A stretch of 64,000 nucleotides of DNA from Hydrogenovibrio crunogenus (GTDB lineage Bacteria; Pseudomonadota; Gammaproteobacteria; Thiomicrospirales; Thiomicrospiraceae), in NCBI RefSeq assembly GCF_004786015.1, contig NZ_CP032096.1, positions 248,001 through 312,000 of the forward strand, in the 5' to 3' direction. The position numbers and the translations under genes were made by a program. The notes under the pieces are model-generated. The model searched no databases. It was not told the DNA's origin and saw only the letters and a list, made by a program, of their open reading frames with translations. Below, one piece after another: positions 54,609 to 63,237 of this stretch. Within the stretch, counting starts at the first letter, position 1. Each line of letters begins with the position of its first letter.

Positions 54609-56059
54609 ATGCGCTTCCCTTCTCCTTTGCGAATAAAAATGGCGTTGTCCTAGGGATGCACCCGGATATTGGACGCGTTGTATATTGTTTGGAAAACACT
54701 CCACCTTCAGTTTTGATGGAAGTACAACGGGTTTTCGGCAGTGAAGACCTAACGGTAAGACCACTCTCTGAATCGGCATTCGAAAAGCAATTACAAGCAC
54801 AATATGCTTCGCAATCCTCCAACTCAATGGAGGCTATGGATGAATTGGATATCCCTGATTTAGACCAAGCCATGGCTGAGGTCGCGACAGCTGAAGATTT
54901 ATTGAATAGTAATGATGATGCCCCGATTATTAAATTGCTAAATGCCATTTTGGCAGAAGCCATCCGCAAGAATGCATCCGATATTCATATCGAGCCGTTT
55001 GAAACGCAATTGCGGGTGCGTTTTAGAATTGATGGTCAGTTGAAAGTGGTGTTGACTCCTAAAATACAGTTTGCCTCCATGTTGGTTTCCCGTATCAAAG
55101 TCATGGCAAAACTGGATATTGCTGAAAAAAGATTACCCCAAGACGGGCGAATTGCGATTAAGTTGGGCGGACGTGCCGTCGACTTACGAATTTCAACCAT
55201 TCCCTCCAGTTTTGGAGAGCGAGTGGTCATGCGTTTACTGGATAAAAGTGCAGGCCGATTAGATTTAACGGATTTAGGGCTGCCAGATGAACAATTGGCT
55301 AGACTTAAGACGTTGTTACAAAAACCGCATGGTATTTTGTTGGTTACAGGTCCCACAGGGTCGGGGAAAACAACAACTTTATATGCTGGGTTGTCACGTT
55401 TAAATGACAATCAACGAAACATTATGACCGTTGAAGACCCCATTGAATATAACATTGAAGGGATTAACCAGACTCAAGTCAACACCAAAGCGGATATGAC
55501 TTTTGCCAAAGGCTTAAGAGCGATTTTAAGGCAGGATCCAGATGTGGTTATGATTGGGGAAATTCGCGATTACGAAACGGCTGAAATTGCTGTTCAAGCC
55601 TCCTTAACTGGGCATTTGGTTTTATCGACTTTACATACCAATACCGCAGTGGGTGCCATTTCACGACTGAAAGATATGGGAGTGGAGCCGTTTTTATTGT
55701 CTTCCAGTCTGCTAGGGGTCATGGCGCAGCGTTTAGTGCGCCGGATTTGTCCGGAATGTGGTGAACAAAAACCGGCGGATGAGGCGGAATGTGAGATGTT
55801 AGGCGTGTCGTCGGCAGAAATTATGCATCCTGTCGGATGTGAAGCTTGCTCTTATACCGGATACCAAGGTCGAATGGGGATTTATGAGTTGTTAGAAATT
55901 GACAGTTCGGTACGTCAAATGATCCACTCTGGCGAGTCCGACCAAGCAATTGAAAGCTATGTCCATCAAACCACACCCTCAATTTATCAAAGTGCCATGG
56001 AGCTGGTTCTTAATCGACAGACTTCTCTGGAAGAAGTGATGCGTGTGGTACAGCGTTAA
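54605..56059 (+). CDS. gspE: Type II secretion ATPase GspE
   Basis: 484 residues. Walker A is GPTGSGKTTTL (about 249-259), with Asp-box VEDPIEY and Walker B DVVMIGEIRD. A tetracysteine zinc motif follows (CPECGEQ and CEACSYTG, about 382-420). The N-terminal domain before residue 90 is short. It powers pseudopilus assembly from the cytoplasm. ATGA overlap with gspD indicates coupling. Confidence 0.95.
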   Translation: MNALPFSFANKNGVVLGMHPDIGRVVYCLENTPPSVLMEVQRVFGSEDLTVRPLSESAFEKQLQAQYASQSSNSMEAMDELDIPDLDQAMAEVATAEDLLNSNDDAPIIKLLNAILAEAIRKNASDIHIEPFETQLRVRFRIDGQLKVVLTPKIQFASMLVSRIKVMAKLDIAEKRLPQDGRIAIKLGGRAVDLRISTIPSSFGERVVMRLLDKSAGRLDLTDLGLPDEQLARLKTLLQKPHGILLVTGPTGSGKTTTLYAGLSRLNDNQRNIMTVEDPIEYNIEGINQTQVNTKADMTFAKGLRAILRQDPDVVMIGEIRDYETAEIAVQASLTGHLVLSTLHTNTAVGAISRLKDMGVEPFLLSSSLLGVMAQRLVRRICPECGEQKPADEAECEMLGVSSAEIMHPVGCEACSYTGYQGRMGIYELLEIDSSVRQMIHSGESDQAIESYVHQTTPSIYQSAMELVLNRQTSLEEVMRVVQR

Positions 56060-56080
56060 GCAGAATAATAGAGGACATGA

Positions 56081-57295
56081 ATGCCGAGTTTTGAATATCA
56101 AGCACTGACATCAAGTGGCAGAACCCAAAAGGGAACACAGGAGGGAGAGTCTGCAAGACAGGTGCGTCAACAGTTGCGGGATCAAGGGTTAACGCCTTTG
56201 GACGTCACCCCCGTTGTGGACCGTCGCAAAGCGTTATCCTCATTAAGCTGGTTGACGCCTAAGATTCCGATTGCAGATTTATCTTTGATGACTCGCCAAA
56301 TATTTACTTTGTTAGGGGCGGGCATGCCTATGGCAGATGCCTTACGTTCAGTAGCGAACCAAGCTGAAAATAAAGTGATGAAACGCTTTGCAACAGGCAT
56401 TTTTGAAAAGGTCTCGGAAGGGCATTCTTATGCCCAGGCGTTAACCAGCTCAGGCTTTAACTTACCCAGTGACTATGTTGCTACGGTTCGGGCGGGTGAA
56501 GAAAGTGGTCATTTGGTTGAAGTGCTGTCTAGAATGGCCGAGTCGATAGAAAAACAAGAAAAAATCCGCAAAAAAATGCGTTCTGCTCTGATTTATCCAA
56601 CCTTAATGGTGGTTATGGCCGTTGCCATTATTTTATTTTTAATGGCTTTTGTGGTTCCTAAGGTTGTGTCGGTCTTTGATAATATGAATCAAAGTTTGCC
56701 TCCTTTAACACAAGGTTTGTTAAGCACCAGTGAGTTTTTAGACCAGCACTGGGGCTGGTTGCTGTTGGGAGGCATTGGGATGATTGTGGTTTATAAAATG
56801 TTAATGCAAAAAGAAAGATGGCGATCTCAACGAGATCAGGTGTTGTTATCGGTTCCCGCACTAAGAAAATTTTTAGTCTATTCTGCGAGTGCTCGCTGGG
56901 CGAGAACCCTTGGCGTGCTGCATGCCAGTGGCGTTCCGATTACGGAAGCATTGAGAATTTCATCAGAAGTAATGAATTTATTACCCTTAAAGCAAAAAGT
57001 GATGCAGATGGAGGTCGAAGTCCGAGAAGGGCAAAAACTGTATTCCAGTATGAAACAGGCCAAATTTTTTCCAGCCCTATTGCTGAACCTAGTCGAGACA
57101 GGTGAGGGAAATGGTCAGGTCGATGTCATGTTGTTGAAGGGGGCAGAACATTATGAGGAAGAAGTCGATACGGCGGCAACCACCTTGGTCAGTCTGCTTG
57201 AACCCATTATGATCGTGATTATGGGGGGCGTGGTATTAACAATCGTATTAGCGATAATGCTTCCGATTTTTCAAATGAATAGTATGGTAGGTTAA
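56081..57295 (+). CDS. gspF: Type II secretion inner-membrane platform protein GspF
   Basis: 404 residues, typical length. Two repeated T2SSF domains occupy about 70-195 and 270-395. Membrane helices lie near 172-192, 222-240 and 375-396. The N-terminus (MPSFEYQALTSSGRTQKGT) is characteristic. It is the platform that GspE acts upon. Confidence 0.95.
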   Translation: MPSFEYQALTSSGRTQKGTQEGESARQVRQQLRDQGLTPLDVTPVVDRRKALSSLSWLTPKIPIADLSLMTRQIFTLLGAGMPMADALRSVANQAENKVMKRFATGIFEKVSEGHSYAQALTSSGFNLPSDYVATVRAGEESGHLVEVLSRMAESIEKQEKIRKKMRSALIYPTLMVVMAVAIILFLMAFVVPKVVSVFDNMNQSLPPLTQGLLSTSEFLDQHWGWLLLGGIGMIVVYKMLMQKERWRSQRDQVLLSVPALRKFLVYSASARWARTLGVLHASGVPITEALRISSEVMNLLPLKQKVMQMEVEVREGQKLYSSMKQAKFFPALLLNLVETGEGNGQVDVMLLKGAEHYEEEVDTAATTLVSLLEPIMIVIMGGVVLTIVLAIMLPIFQMNSMVG

Positions 57296-57301
57296 AAAGA
57301 A

Positions 57302-57754
57302 ATGAGAACAGAGAAATTAAATCAACGAAATCGAAAAGTGACTAAACAACAAGGGTTTACCCTTATCGAATTAATGGTTGTGGTCGTGATTTTAGCAATC
57401 TTGGCAGCCATTGCGGTACCGCAGTTTATGGATCGCCCCGATGAAGCCCGTATTGTAAAAGCGAAGCAGGATATTTCTTCCCTGAGCTCGGCATTGCAAC
57501 TTTATAAGCTGGACAATTACCGTTACCCGACTACTGAACAAGGGCTGGAAGCCTTAGTGACAAAACCAACAGCTGAACCTGACGCGCCAAACTGGAAGCC
57601 TTACATGCAGCAACTTCCTAAAGATCCCTGGGGACAGGATTATTTATATCTCAGCCCCGGTGAAAAAGGGGATTTTGACCTTTATACCTTAGGGGCTGAT
57701 GGTGAAGAAGGCGGAGAAGGAGTGAATGCAACAATTGGAAATTGGATGAGATAG
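57302..57754 (+). CDS. gspG: Major pseudopilin GspG
   Basis: 150 residues. The prepilin peptidase site is QQG/FTLIELMVVVV, with Glu at position 5 of the mature protein. The C-terminal half has the conserved TTEQGLEALV and LPKDPWGQDYLY blocks and Gly/Asp-rich calcium-binding end. It is the main pseudopilus subunit. GspH overlaps its end. Confidence 0.95.
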   Translation: MRTEKLNQRNRKVTKQQGFTLIELMVVVVILAILAAIAVPQFMDRPDEARIVKAKQDISSLSSALQLYKLDNYRYPTTEQGLEALVTKPTAEPDAPNWKPYMQQLPKDPWGQDYLYLSPGEKGDFDLYTLGADGEEGGEGVNATIGNWMR

Positions 57755-58269
57755 GATTGAGGGATTCAGTTCAATTGAACTTGAGGCGGTCGCGACAAAA
57801 AGGGTTTACCTTGATTGAATTAATGGTCGTGGTCGTCATTTTGGCAGTGCTTGTCTCGATTGCTACTTTGACTTTTACACCGAATGATTCGGTGAAGCTG
57901 AACCAACAGACGTTGGAGTTCAAAGGCGCATTACAACAAGCCTGTGATGAGGCGATTTTTACACAAAAAATTCAGGCCTTAGTGCCCTCAAAAAAAGGAA
58001 GTCGTTTATATTTTTTACAACAAGGAAAGTGGCAAATCGTCTCTTCTGTCAAGCCTTTGGTTTGGTTACCCGGTATGTCCGTTGATTGGCAAGTAGCAGA
58101 GAGACCGAGTGCTCAAGCAGAATTACCGGGTCCAGGTTGGTTATGTTGGCCTACCGGAGAAATTTTACCAGGGAGTGTGACGTTTCAGTTAGGACAGCAG
58201 AAGACTAAAATGAGCTGGACGCCTTTGCTAAAGTTTACCGTGACACAAGAAAATGCCATTGTTAACTAA
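57742..58269 (+). CDS. gspH: Minor pseudopilin GspH
   Basis: Up to 175 residues. The prepilin site is QKG/FTLIELMVVVV. No ATG start is available. In-frame TTG codons at 57742, 57757 and 57775 are all possible, and the last has GAGGGA about 10 bases upstream, so the true N-terminus may be 5-11 residues shorter. The globular part is weakly conserved, as usual for GspH. It overlaps gspG and gspI. Confidence 0.85.
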   Translation: MDEIGLRDSVQLNLRRSRQKGFTLIELMVVVVILAVLVSIATLTFTPNDSVKLNQQTLEFKGALQQACDEAIFTQKIQALVPSKKGSRLYFLQQGKWQIVSSVKPLVWLPGMSVDWQVAERPSAQAELPGPGWLCWPTGEILPGSVTFQLGQQKTKMSWTPLLKFTVTQENAIVN

Positions 58270-58639
58270 AAACACTTTTCAAAAAGTCAAAGGATTTACT
58301 CTGATTGAGGTGATGGTCGCCTTGTTGATTGTCGCCATTGCCTTAGCAGCTTTGAGTATGGCTTTAGGGCAAGCGGTATATCAACAAGGATCGATTGAAA
58401 ACCGTGTGGTTGCTACGTGGGTTGCACAAAATCGAATGATTGAAATTCAACAGGCGCAAGAAACCGGCAGTAAAATTGGGAAAACATCTGATGTGCTTAT
58501 GGCGAATCGACAGTGGCAAACCAAATTGAGCTTAGAGTCGACACTTGTACCGGATATCCAAAAAGCGAAGCTGCAAGTGTTTTTAAAGGGGGAAAAACAC
58601 CCCAGTGCCACACTTTGGTCGGTGTTAGGTCATGAGTGA
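58253..58639 (+). CDS. gspI: Minor pseudopilin GspI
   Basis: 128 residues. The prepilin site is VKG/FTLIEVMVALLIVAIAL, then the conserved WVAQNRMIEIQ block. It forms the pseudopilus tip complex with GspJ and GspK. It overlaps gspH by 17 bases and gspJ by 8. Confidence 0.92.
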   Translation: MPLLTKNTFQKVKGFTLIEVMVALLIVAIALAALSMALGQAVYQQGSIENRVVATWVAQNRMIEIQQAQETGSKIGKTSDVLMANRQWQTKLSLESTLVPDIQKAKLQVFLKGEKHPSATLWSVLGHE

Positions 58640-59246
58640 TTCAAACACATTGATAAAGCGCCAAGCCGGTTTTACACTGATTGAATTGCTGGTTGCGATG
58701 GCAATTGCAGCCGTTTTGGCATTACTGTCTTATCAGGCAATTCATGAAGTCACTCAGGTCAAATCAACGTCAGATTTGAAAAATGAACGCTTCAGTGCAT
58801 TACAGCGCGCGATATGGTGGATGGAGCAGGATTTCTCGCAAATGGTGCCCCGACCTGTTCTGGATGCGTTAGGCTCGAAGTTACCCAGCTATCTGGCAGG
58901 TGAGAACCAAGTTGAGCTCACTCGTATCGCTACATACCCTTCTCCCTATGGTGAAAGCGGCTTGGTTCGAGTGGGATATGTATTAGAAGGACAGACTTTG
59001 TATCGGTTGGTTTGGCCTGTCTTGGATCGCGCTCCAGATACACAACCCCAGAAATGGGTGTTATTAGAAGGGGTCAATCATTTTGAGGTGCGTCAACAAG
59101 ACCAAAATAGGCAATGGCAACGTTTCTGGCCAAAAGCTGAAATTGATGAAACACCCATGAAAAAACAGCCAGGTCTGGTAGAAATTCGATTGGACTATGA
59201 AGGGGTGGGGATGATTAGGCGACTGATTGTTGGAGTGGATCGTTGA
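58632..59246 (+). CDS. gspJ: Minor pseudopilin GspJ
   Basis: 204 residues. The prepilin site is QAG/FTLIELLVAMAI. The globular domain has LQRAIWWMEQDFSQMVPRPV, a GspJ hallmark. It is a tip complex subunit. Its stop overlaps the TTG start of gspK. Confidence 0.93.
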   Translation: MSDSNTLIKRQAGFTLIELLVAMAIAAVLALLSYQAIHEVTQVKSTSDLKNERFSALQRAIWWMEQDFSQMVPRPVLDALGSKLPSYLAGENQVELTRIATYPSPYGESGLVRVGYVLEGQTLYRLVWPVLDRAPDTQPQKWVLLEGVNHFEVRQQDQNRQWQRFWPKAEIDETPMKKQPGLVEIRLDYEGVGMIRRLIVGVDR

Positions 59247-60208
59247 CGTCGGGCAACAAGCAGCAATCCGGGTTTGCCTTGATTACGGTGTTGCTTGTGG
59301 TGGCGATTGTGGCGATGATTGCATCGCAACTTGTTTACCAGCAAGCATTGGATATTAAGCGCACCGAAAGCCGGCTGAATCAAGCGCAATCCTTGGCTGT
59401 CGCAAACGGGATGGAAATTTGGGTGAAAAAAGGTCTGAAGTTGGATGCAAGTCTAAACAGGACCGATCATTTGCAAGAGAAATGGGCTGCCCCAATGCCC
59501 CCTATTCCGTTTGCGGGGGGAGAAGTGTCAGGGCGATTAATTGACCTGCAAGGACATTTTAACCTCAACAATTTAGCTGATCCTGATAAAGAAGGGGTTA
59601 AAATTTGGCAGCAAATAGCTCAACGATTACTGTTGCACTTGAAACTTGATTCTCAGTTAGAATCAGTGATAAGTGATTGGGTCGATAGTGATAATGTAGC
59701 CCGTTTAGATGGTGCCGAATCGGATTTTTATTTACTGAAAAATCCGTCTTATCGGGCGGGGAACCAAAACTTAATTCAGTTAAAAGAACTGGCGCTGCTC
59801 AAAGGGTTTTCGCCACCGGTAATGCAGGTACTTGAACCTTATGTTGCTGCCTTGCCTAAAGTGACGACAATTAATATTAATACAGCGCCCAAGCTGGTTT
59901 TAAGTGCTTTGGCAGATTGGATGAACGATCAGGTTTCCCAGGCCTGGATTGAACAGAGAAAGACTGACCCTGCTACTTCCGTGGCAGAGTTTAGACGTTT
60001 TTTAGCACAACAGACGGGGTTGGACACCAAAGAAATTGCAACTGTCATCCAGGATGACGTGGTGAGCGTGGCGACGCACTTTTTCTTATTAGAAGGGCGG
60101 TTCAACTATGGAGTTGTCCAACAGCAAGTGGATACGCTTCTCTATAGAGAAAATGAAAATAATGTCGTCTTAATTCAAAGATGGTTTGGTATGACAAATA
60201 ATGGATAA
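59243..60208 (+). CDS. gspK: Minor pseudopilin GspK
   Basis: 321 residues. The start is TTG at 59243, overlapping the gspJ stop (TTGA), with GGAG 11-12 bases upstream. The prepilin-like segment SG/FALITVLLVVAIVAM lacks Glu5, as expected for GspK at the tip. Later blocks are GRLIDLQGHFNLNNL, INTAPKLVLSAL and the SAM-like helical insert. A palindrome copy lies at 59938-59947. Confidence 0.93.
   Translation: MTSGNKQQSGFALITVLLVVAIVAMIASQLVYQQALDIKRTESRLNQAQSLAVANGMEIWVKKGLKLDASLNRTDHLQEKWAAPMPPIPFAGGEVSGRLIDLQGHFNLNNLADPDKEGVKIWQQIAQRLLLHLKLDSQLESVISDWVDSDNVARLDGAESDFYLLKNPSYRAGNQNLIQLKELALLKGFSPPVMQVLEPYVAALPKVTTININTAPKLVLSALADWMNDQVSQAWIEQRKTDPATSVAEFRRFLAQQTGLDTKEIATVIQDDVVSVATHFFLLEGRFNYGVVQQQVDTLLYRENENNVVLIQRWFGMTNNG
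59938..59947. repeat. CCAGGCCTGG palindrome, copy inside gspK
   Basis: Exact copy in codons for Ser-Gln-Ala-Trp, a region without strong protein constraint. The usual T-run flank is missing. Confidence 0.85.
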
Positions 60209-61310
60209 AAAAGCAATGCAACCGGAGTTGACTCGGCAGAACTTACAAGCGAAAAAGGCGGGTGCCTGGTTTGATGTGTCTGGCAAATTGAGGGTGTCGA
60301 ACCGGGAAAAGGACAGTTTGACTGATGTGGTATGGGTGCCAACTCAACAGGTACTTTTAACTCAGGTAGTTGTTCCTGGAAAGCGCAAATCAGATTGGAT
60401 GAAAGCTTTGCCTTATGCGTTGGAGGAAGAAATTAGCCAACCCATCGAGGAGGTTTTTATTGCGGTGTTGCACCGTGAACAGACGGGGGACAATGCTGGC
60501 TTAATACAGGTTGCGATTGTGTCGAATGAACGGATGAGTCAATGGACGGAGACGTTAGTTTCAGAAGGCTTGGCAAGTGCTCAGTTGGTTCCAGATTGTT
60601 TTCAATGCCCTTTTCCCGAAAAGCAGAATGAGTCGTCTACCGTTTACTATATTGAAACAGAAACGCACCGTTTGGCTCGAACAGGTCAGTGGACGGGGAT
60701 GGCGATTCCGCTTGACTGGCTTACATTGGTTTCCTTTAAAAACATAACGTGGCAAAAAGCGTCTCCTGCCTTTCCGGTGTTGGAGTCTCTTAAATCTCTT
60801 GGTTTGCGCCAAGGTCACTATCAACCATTTTCAAAATCGACGACTTGGGTCAAAAATTGGGGCAAAGTCATTGCTGTTTTTGGTTTGTTGCTGCTGTTGT
60901 TAGTGGCTCAGAACTGGATGGAGGCACACCAGAAAACCATCGAAAAGCAACAGCTCACCGAAGCAACTGAGCGCTTGTTTAAGCAAATGTTTCCAGAAGT
61001 TAAGCGAATTGTTAACCTGACAGCCCAAGCGAAAACCGCTCTTGCTAAGCAACCGTCTGAATCTGAAAAGGTTGGACCTGCACAATTAGCGAAGCTTGTC
61101 GAATCGGCTTTTAAACAAGTTCCAAAAGTTGAAATAAAGGCCTTTGAATGGCAAAACCAACGATTGAGTTTGTCTTTGGATTCACCCGATAACAATTCCT
61201 TGCAAGCGTTATCAGAGGCGCTAAAAAATAAAGTCGTGTTGACACTTAAAATTAACAGTATGCAACCCAACCAAGTTCAAGCGGAGATGGTAATTGATGG
61301 AATTCGATAA
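60201..61310 (+). CDS. gspL: Type II secretion protein GspL
   Basis: 369 residues. A cytoplasmic actin-like domain (about 1-205: VWVPTQQVLLTQV, LPYALEEEIS) is followed by one membrane helix (about 218-236) and a periplasmic ferredoxin-like domain. It ties GspE to the platform. It overlaps gspK by 8 bases. Confidence 0.92.
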   Translation: MDKKAMQPELTRQNLQAKKAGAWFDVSGKLRVSNREKDSLTDVVWVPTQQVLLTQVVVPGKRKSDWMKALPYALEEEISQPIEEVFIAVLHREQTGDNAGLIQVAIVSNERMSQWTETLVSEGLASAQLVPDCFQCPFPEKQNESSTVYYIETETHRLARTGQWTGMAIPLDWLTLVSFKNITWQKASPAFPVLESLKSLGLRQGHYQPFSKSTTWVKNWGKVIAVFGLLLLLLVAQNWMEAHQKTIEKQQLTEATERLFKQMFPEVKRIVNLTAQAKTALAKQPSESEKVGPAQLAKLVESAFKQVPKVEIKAFEWQNQRLSLSLDSPDNNSLQALSEALKNKVVLTLKINSMQPNQVQAEMVIDGIR

Positions 61311-61800
61311 CCTTAAACAGACAATCTTGCAGGTATGGAAAGGGTTTTCTCAACGGGATCAACGAGCTATTGTGGTATTGGGCGGAGTTTTATTGTGTGC
61401 CATCTTGTATTTTTTAATTTGGCTACCAAGTGAGCATGTCAAGCAGCAAGCACAGCAAAAACTGGCGCTAAGCCAGCAAAAGTGGGAATGGCTCAATGAA
61501 CAATTACCTAAAGTTGCCCAGCGAGCGCCGGTCTTACCTGCGTCTACATTGAAAACCACAGAAGCGTTAATGCAATTCATTCAGACTCAGCTGCGGGAAA
61601 TGAATCTCTTTCAAAAAATCGAACATATTGAAACACAAGGGCAAAAAGTCGTGGTTGACTTTAAAGAAGTGAACGCGCCACGGTTATTTCGTTGGTTATC
61701 TCAACAAGAACAGCAAGGACTCATTGCTTTTTCGGCGGACCTAAAGCCTTTGCAGCCGGGAATTGTGACGGCAAAAGTAATTTTTGAGGTACCTAAATGA
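61297..61800 (+). CDS. gspM: Type II secretion protein GspM
   Basis: 167 residues from the ATG at 61297; the preceding TTG is less likely. One membrane helix (about 26-44) is followed by a coiled region and a small periplasmic ferredoxin-like domain (about 90-165). It partners GspL. It overlaps the gspL end. Confidence 0.9.
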   Translation: MEFDNLKQTILQVWKGFSQRDQRAIVVLGGVLLCAILYFLIWLPSEHVKQQAQQKLALSQQKWEWLNEQLPKVAQRAPVLPASTLKTTEALMQFIQTQLREMNLFQKIEHIETQGQKVVVDFKEVNAPRLFRWLSQQEQQGLIAFSADLKPLQPGIVTAKVIFEVPK

Positions 61801-62561
61801 AGCGCTGGACTGGAGTCATTGTTTTATTTTTAAGTGTGACGCTTTTGTCGCTTATTTGGCACTTCCCTGCCAGCTGGGTGGCTCAGCATAGTTGGGTTAA
61901 ACAAAGCTTACCTAAACCAATGACGATGTCAGAAGTCGATGGTCTTTGGTGGCAAGGCAAGGCAAAAATATCTTGGCAGCATAGGCCGGTAGGGACAGTT
62001 GAATGGCAGTGGCATCCGGTTGGTCTGGTAACCGGATCCTTAGTGCTTAACCTGAAGCTCAGTGCACCGAAAGCACATCTTGAAGCACAGGTATCGGCGG
62101 ACACAACCGAGGTCGCCGTGAAGAATATGAACGGAACTTTCAGTTTGTCTTATCTTTCCAACCTATTTAAATCTGCTTCCATATTGCAGGCGGCGGAAGG
62201 CGATGTGGTTCTTAAAGACGTATCATCTGCGCTTGCTCAGGCGAGCTTAAGTCGTGGCGAGGCTTGGCCAAATCATCTTAAAGGGCAAATGGTGTTAGTC
62301 GATTTCGATCTGATGGGGATTCATTTACCCTTGTTGAAAGTCACGCCAGAACTAAACAGTGAGGCGATGACATTGCGCTTAAATGGAACAGGCAAGGGCT
62401 GGCAATTGACAGGAACCAGTCTTGTGACGGCGAATCACCGTTTTCAGAATAATCTAGTCTTGACGTCGAAAACCCCGCAAAGCTTTCCAAGCTGGGGAGG
62501 GGTTATGATGCAAAAAACGGCCCCCAATAAAGCGGTTTTAAAAAATACCGGTCGCTGGTAA
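61797..62561 (+). CDS. gspN: Type II secretion protein GspN
   Basis: 254 residues. An N-terminal membrane helix (about 5-25) is followed by a beta-rich periplasmic domain that starts with the GspN-type SEVDGLWWQGKAKI block. It is last in the operon; its start overlaps the gspM stop by four bases (ATGA). The prepilin peptidase gene gspO is not in the window. Confidence 0.88.
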   Translation: MKRWTGVIVLFLSVTLLSLIWHFPASWVAQHSWVKQSLPKPMTMSEVDGLWWQGKAKISWQHRPVGTVEWQWHPVGLVTGSLVLNLKLSAPKAHLEAQVSADTTEVAVKNMNGTFSLSYLSNLFKSASILQAAEGDVVLKDVSSALAQASLSRGEAWPNHLKGQMVLVDFDLMGIHLPLLKVTPELNSEAMTLRLNGTGKGWQLTGTSLVTANHRFQNNLVLTSKTPQSFPSWGGVMMQKTAPNKAVLKNTGRW

Positions 62562-62568
62562 GTAGGGG

Positions 62569-63237
62569 TTAGCTGGTTTGAGCTTGATATGGAACTAAGC
62601 TGACAGGGTGTGAGGTGAGCGACTCTAGGTCTGTAACGTTTTCAAGATCGCTTTGATCAGATAAGTTATTTACAAAAATGTGAGCAATTTCTAACCCGGC
62701 ATTTTCAATCGCATTGATGCTAAGCAAAGCATGGTTTAAGCACCCTAATCGGTTGCCAACGACTAGAATGACCGGATAGCCAAGTTGCTTTGCAAGGTCA
62801 ATATTGAGACCGTCTGATGCTAGAGGAGAGTAAATACCTCCCGCGCCTTCAACAAATGCTACGGTTTGTTGAGGAACTTCGCTCGCTAAGGCAAGATCAT
62901 GAATGGTGATGGTTTGTTTGGCTTGCGCAATCGCTCTGGCTGGTGAAATAGCAGGCTCAAGAAGGTAAGGGCAGACTGTCTGGAGAGATTCCTGACTTTC
63001 GCAGGCTTGGTGAAGCTGGACAGCATCTTCAGAATACAGTTCTCCGTTTTGATCCCTTAATGCGCCAGATGCAATCGGTTTGCGTGGAGAAATGACCAGG
63101 CCTGGTTGTTTTTTCAGCAAATACTGCGCAATGGTACAACTGACAAATGTTTTACCAATATCGGTATCTGTTCCGGTTATAAAAAAACCACCGGGTTGGG
63201 TGGTTTTGAAATAATGAAGAAAACTCGAGAAAGGCAT
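62569..63237 (-). CDS. bioD: Dethiobiotin synthetase BioD
   Basis: 222 residues. The P-loop is GTDTDIGKT (about 22-30), with the substrate Lys/Ser in RKPIASGA, the conserved PYLLEPAISP, and VEGAGGIYSPL. It closes the ureido ring of dethiobiotin using CO2 and ATP. Its start shares one base with the purC stop (TAATG). The other bio genes are absent here. It is convergent with gspN; a palindrome copy lies at 63096. Confidence 0.94.
   Translation of the reverse strand: MPFSSFLHYFKTTQPGGFFITGTDTDIGKTFVSCTIAQYLLKKQPGLVISPRKPIASGALRDQNGELYSEDAVQLHQACESQESLQTVCPYLLEPAISPARAIAQAKQTITIHDLALASEVPQQTVAFVEGAGGIYSPLASDGLNIDLAKQLGYPVILVVGNRLGCLNHALLSINAIENAGLEIAHIFVNNLSDQSDLENVTDLESLTSHPVSLVPYQAQTS
63096..63105. 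repeat. CCAGGCCTGG palindrome, copy inside bioD
   Basis: Exact copy with TTGTTTTTT on the plus side and TCATTTC on the minus side. It closely matches the intergenic copies although it sits in coding sequence (Gln-Pro-Gly-Leu-Val). Confidence 0.9.
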
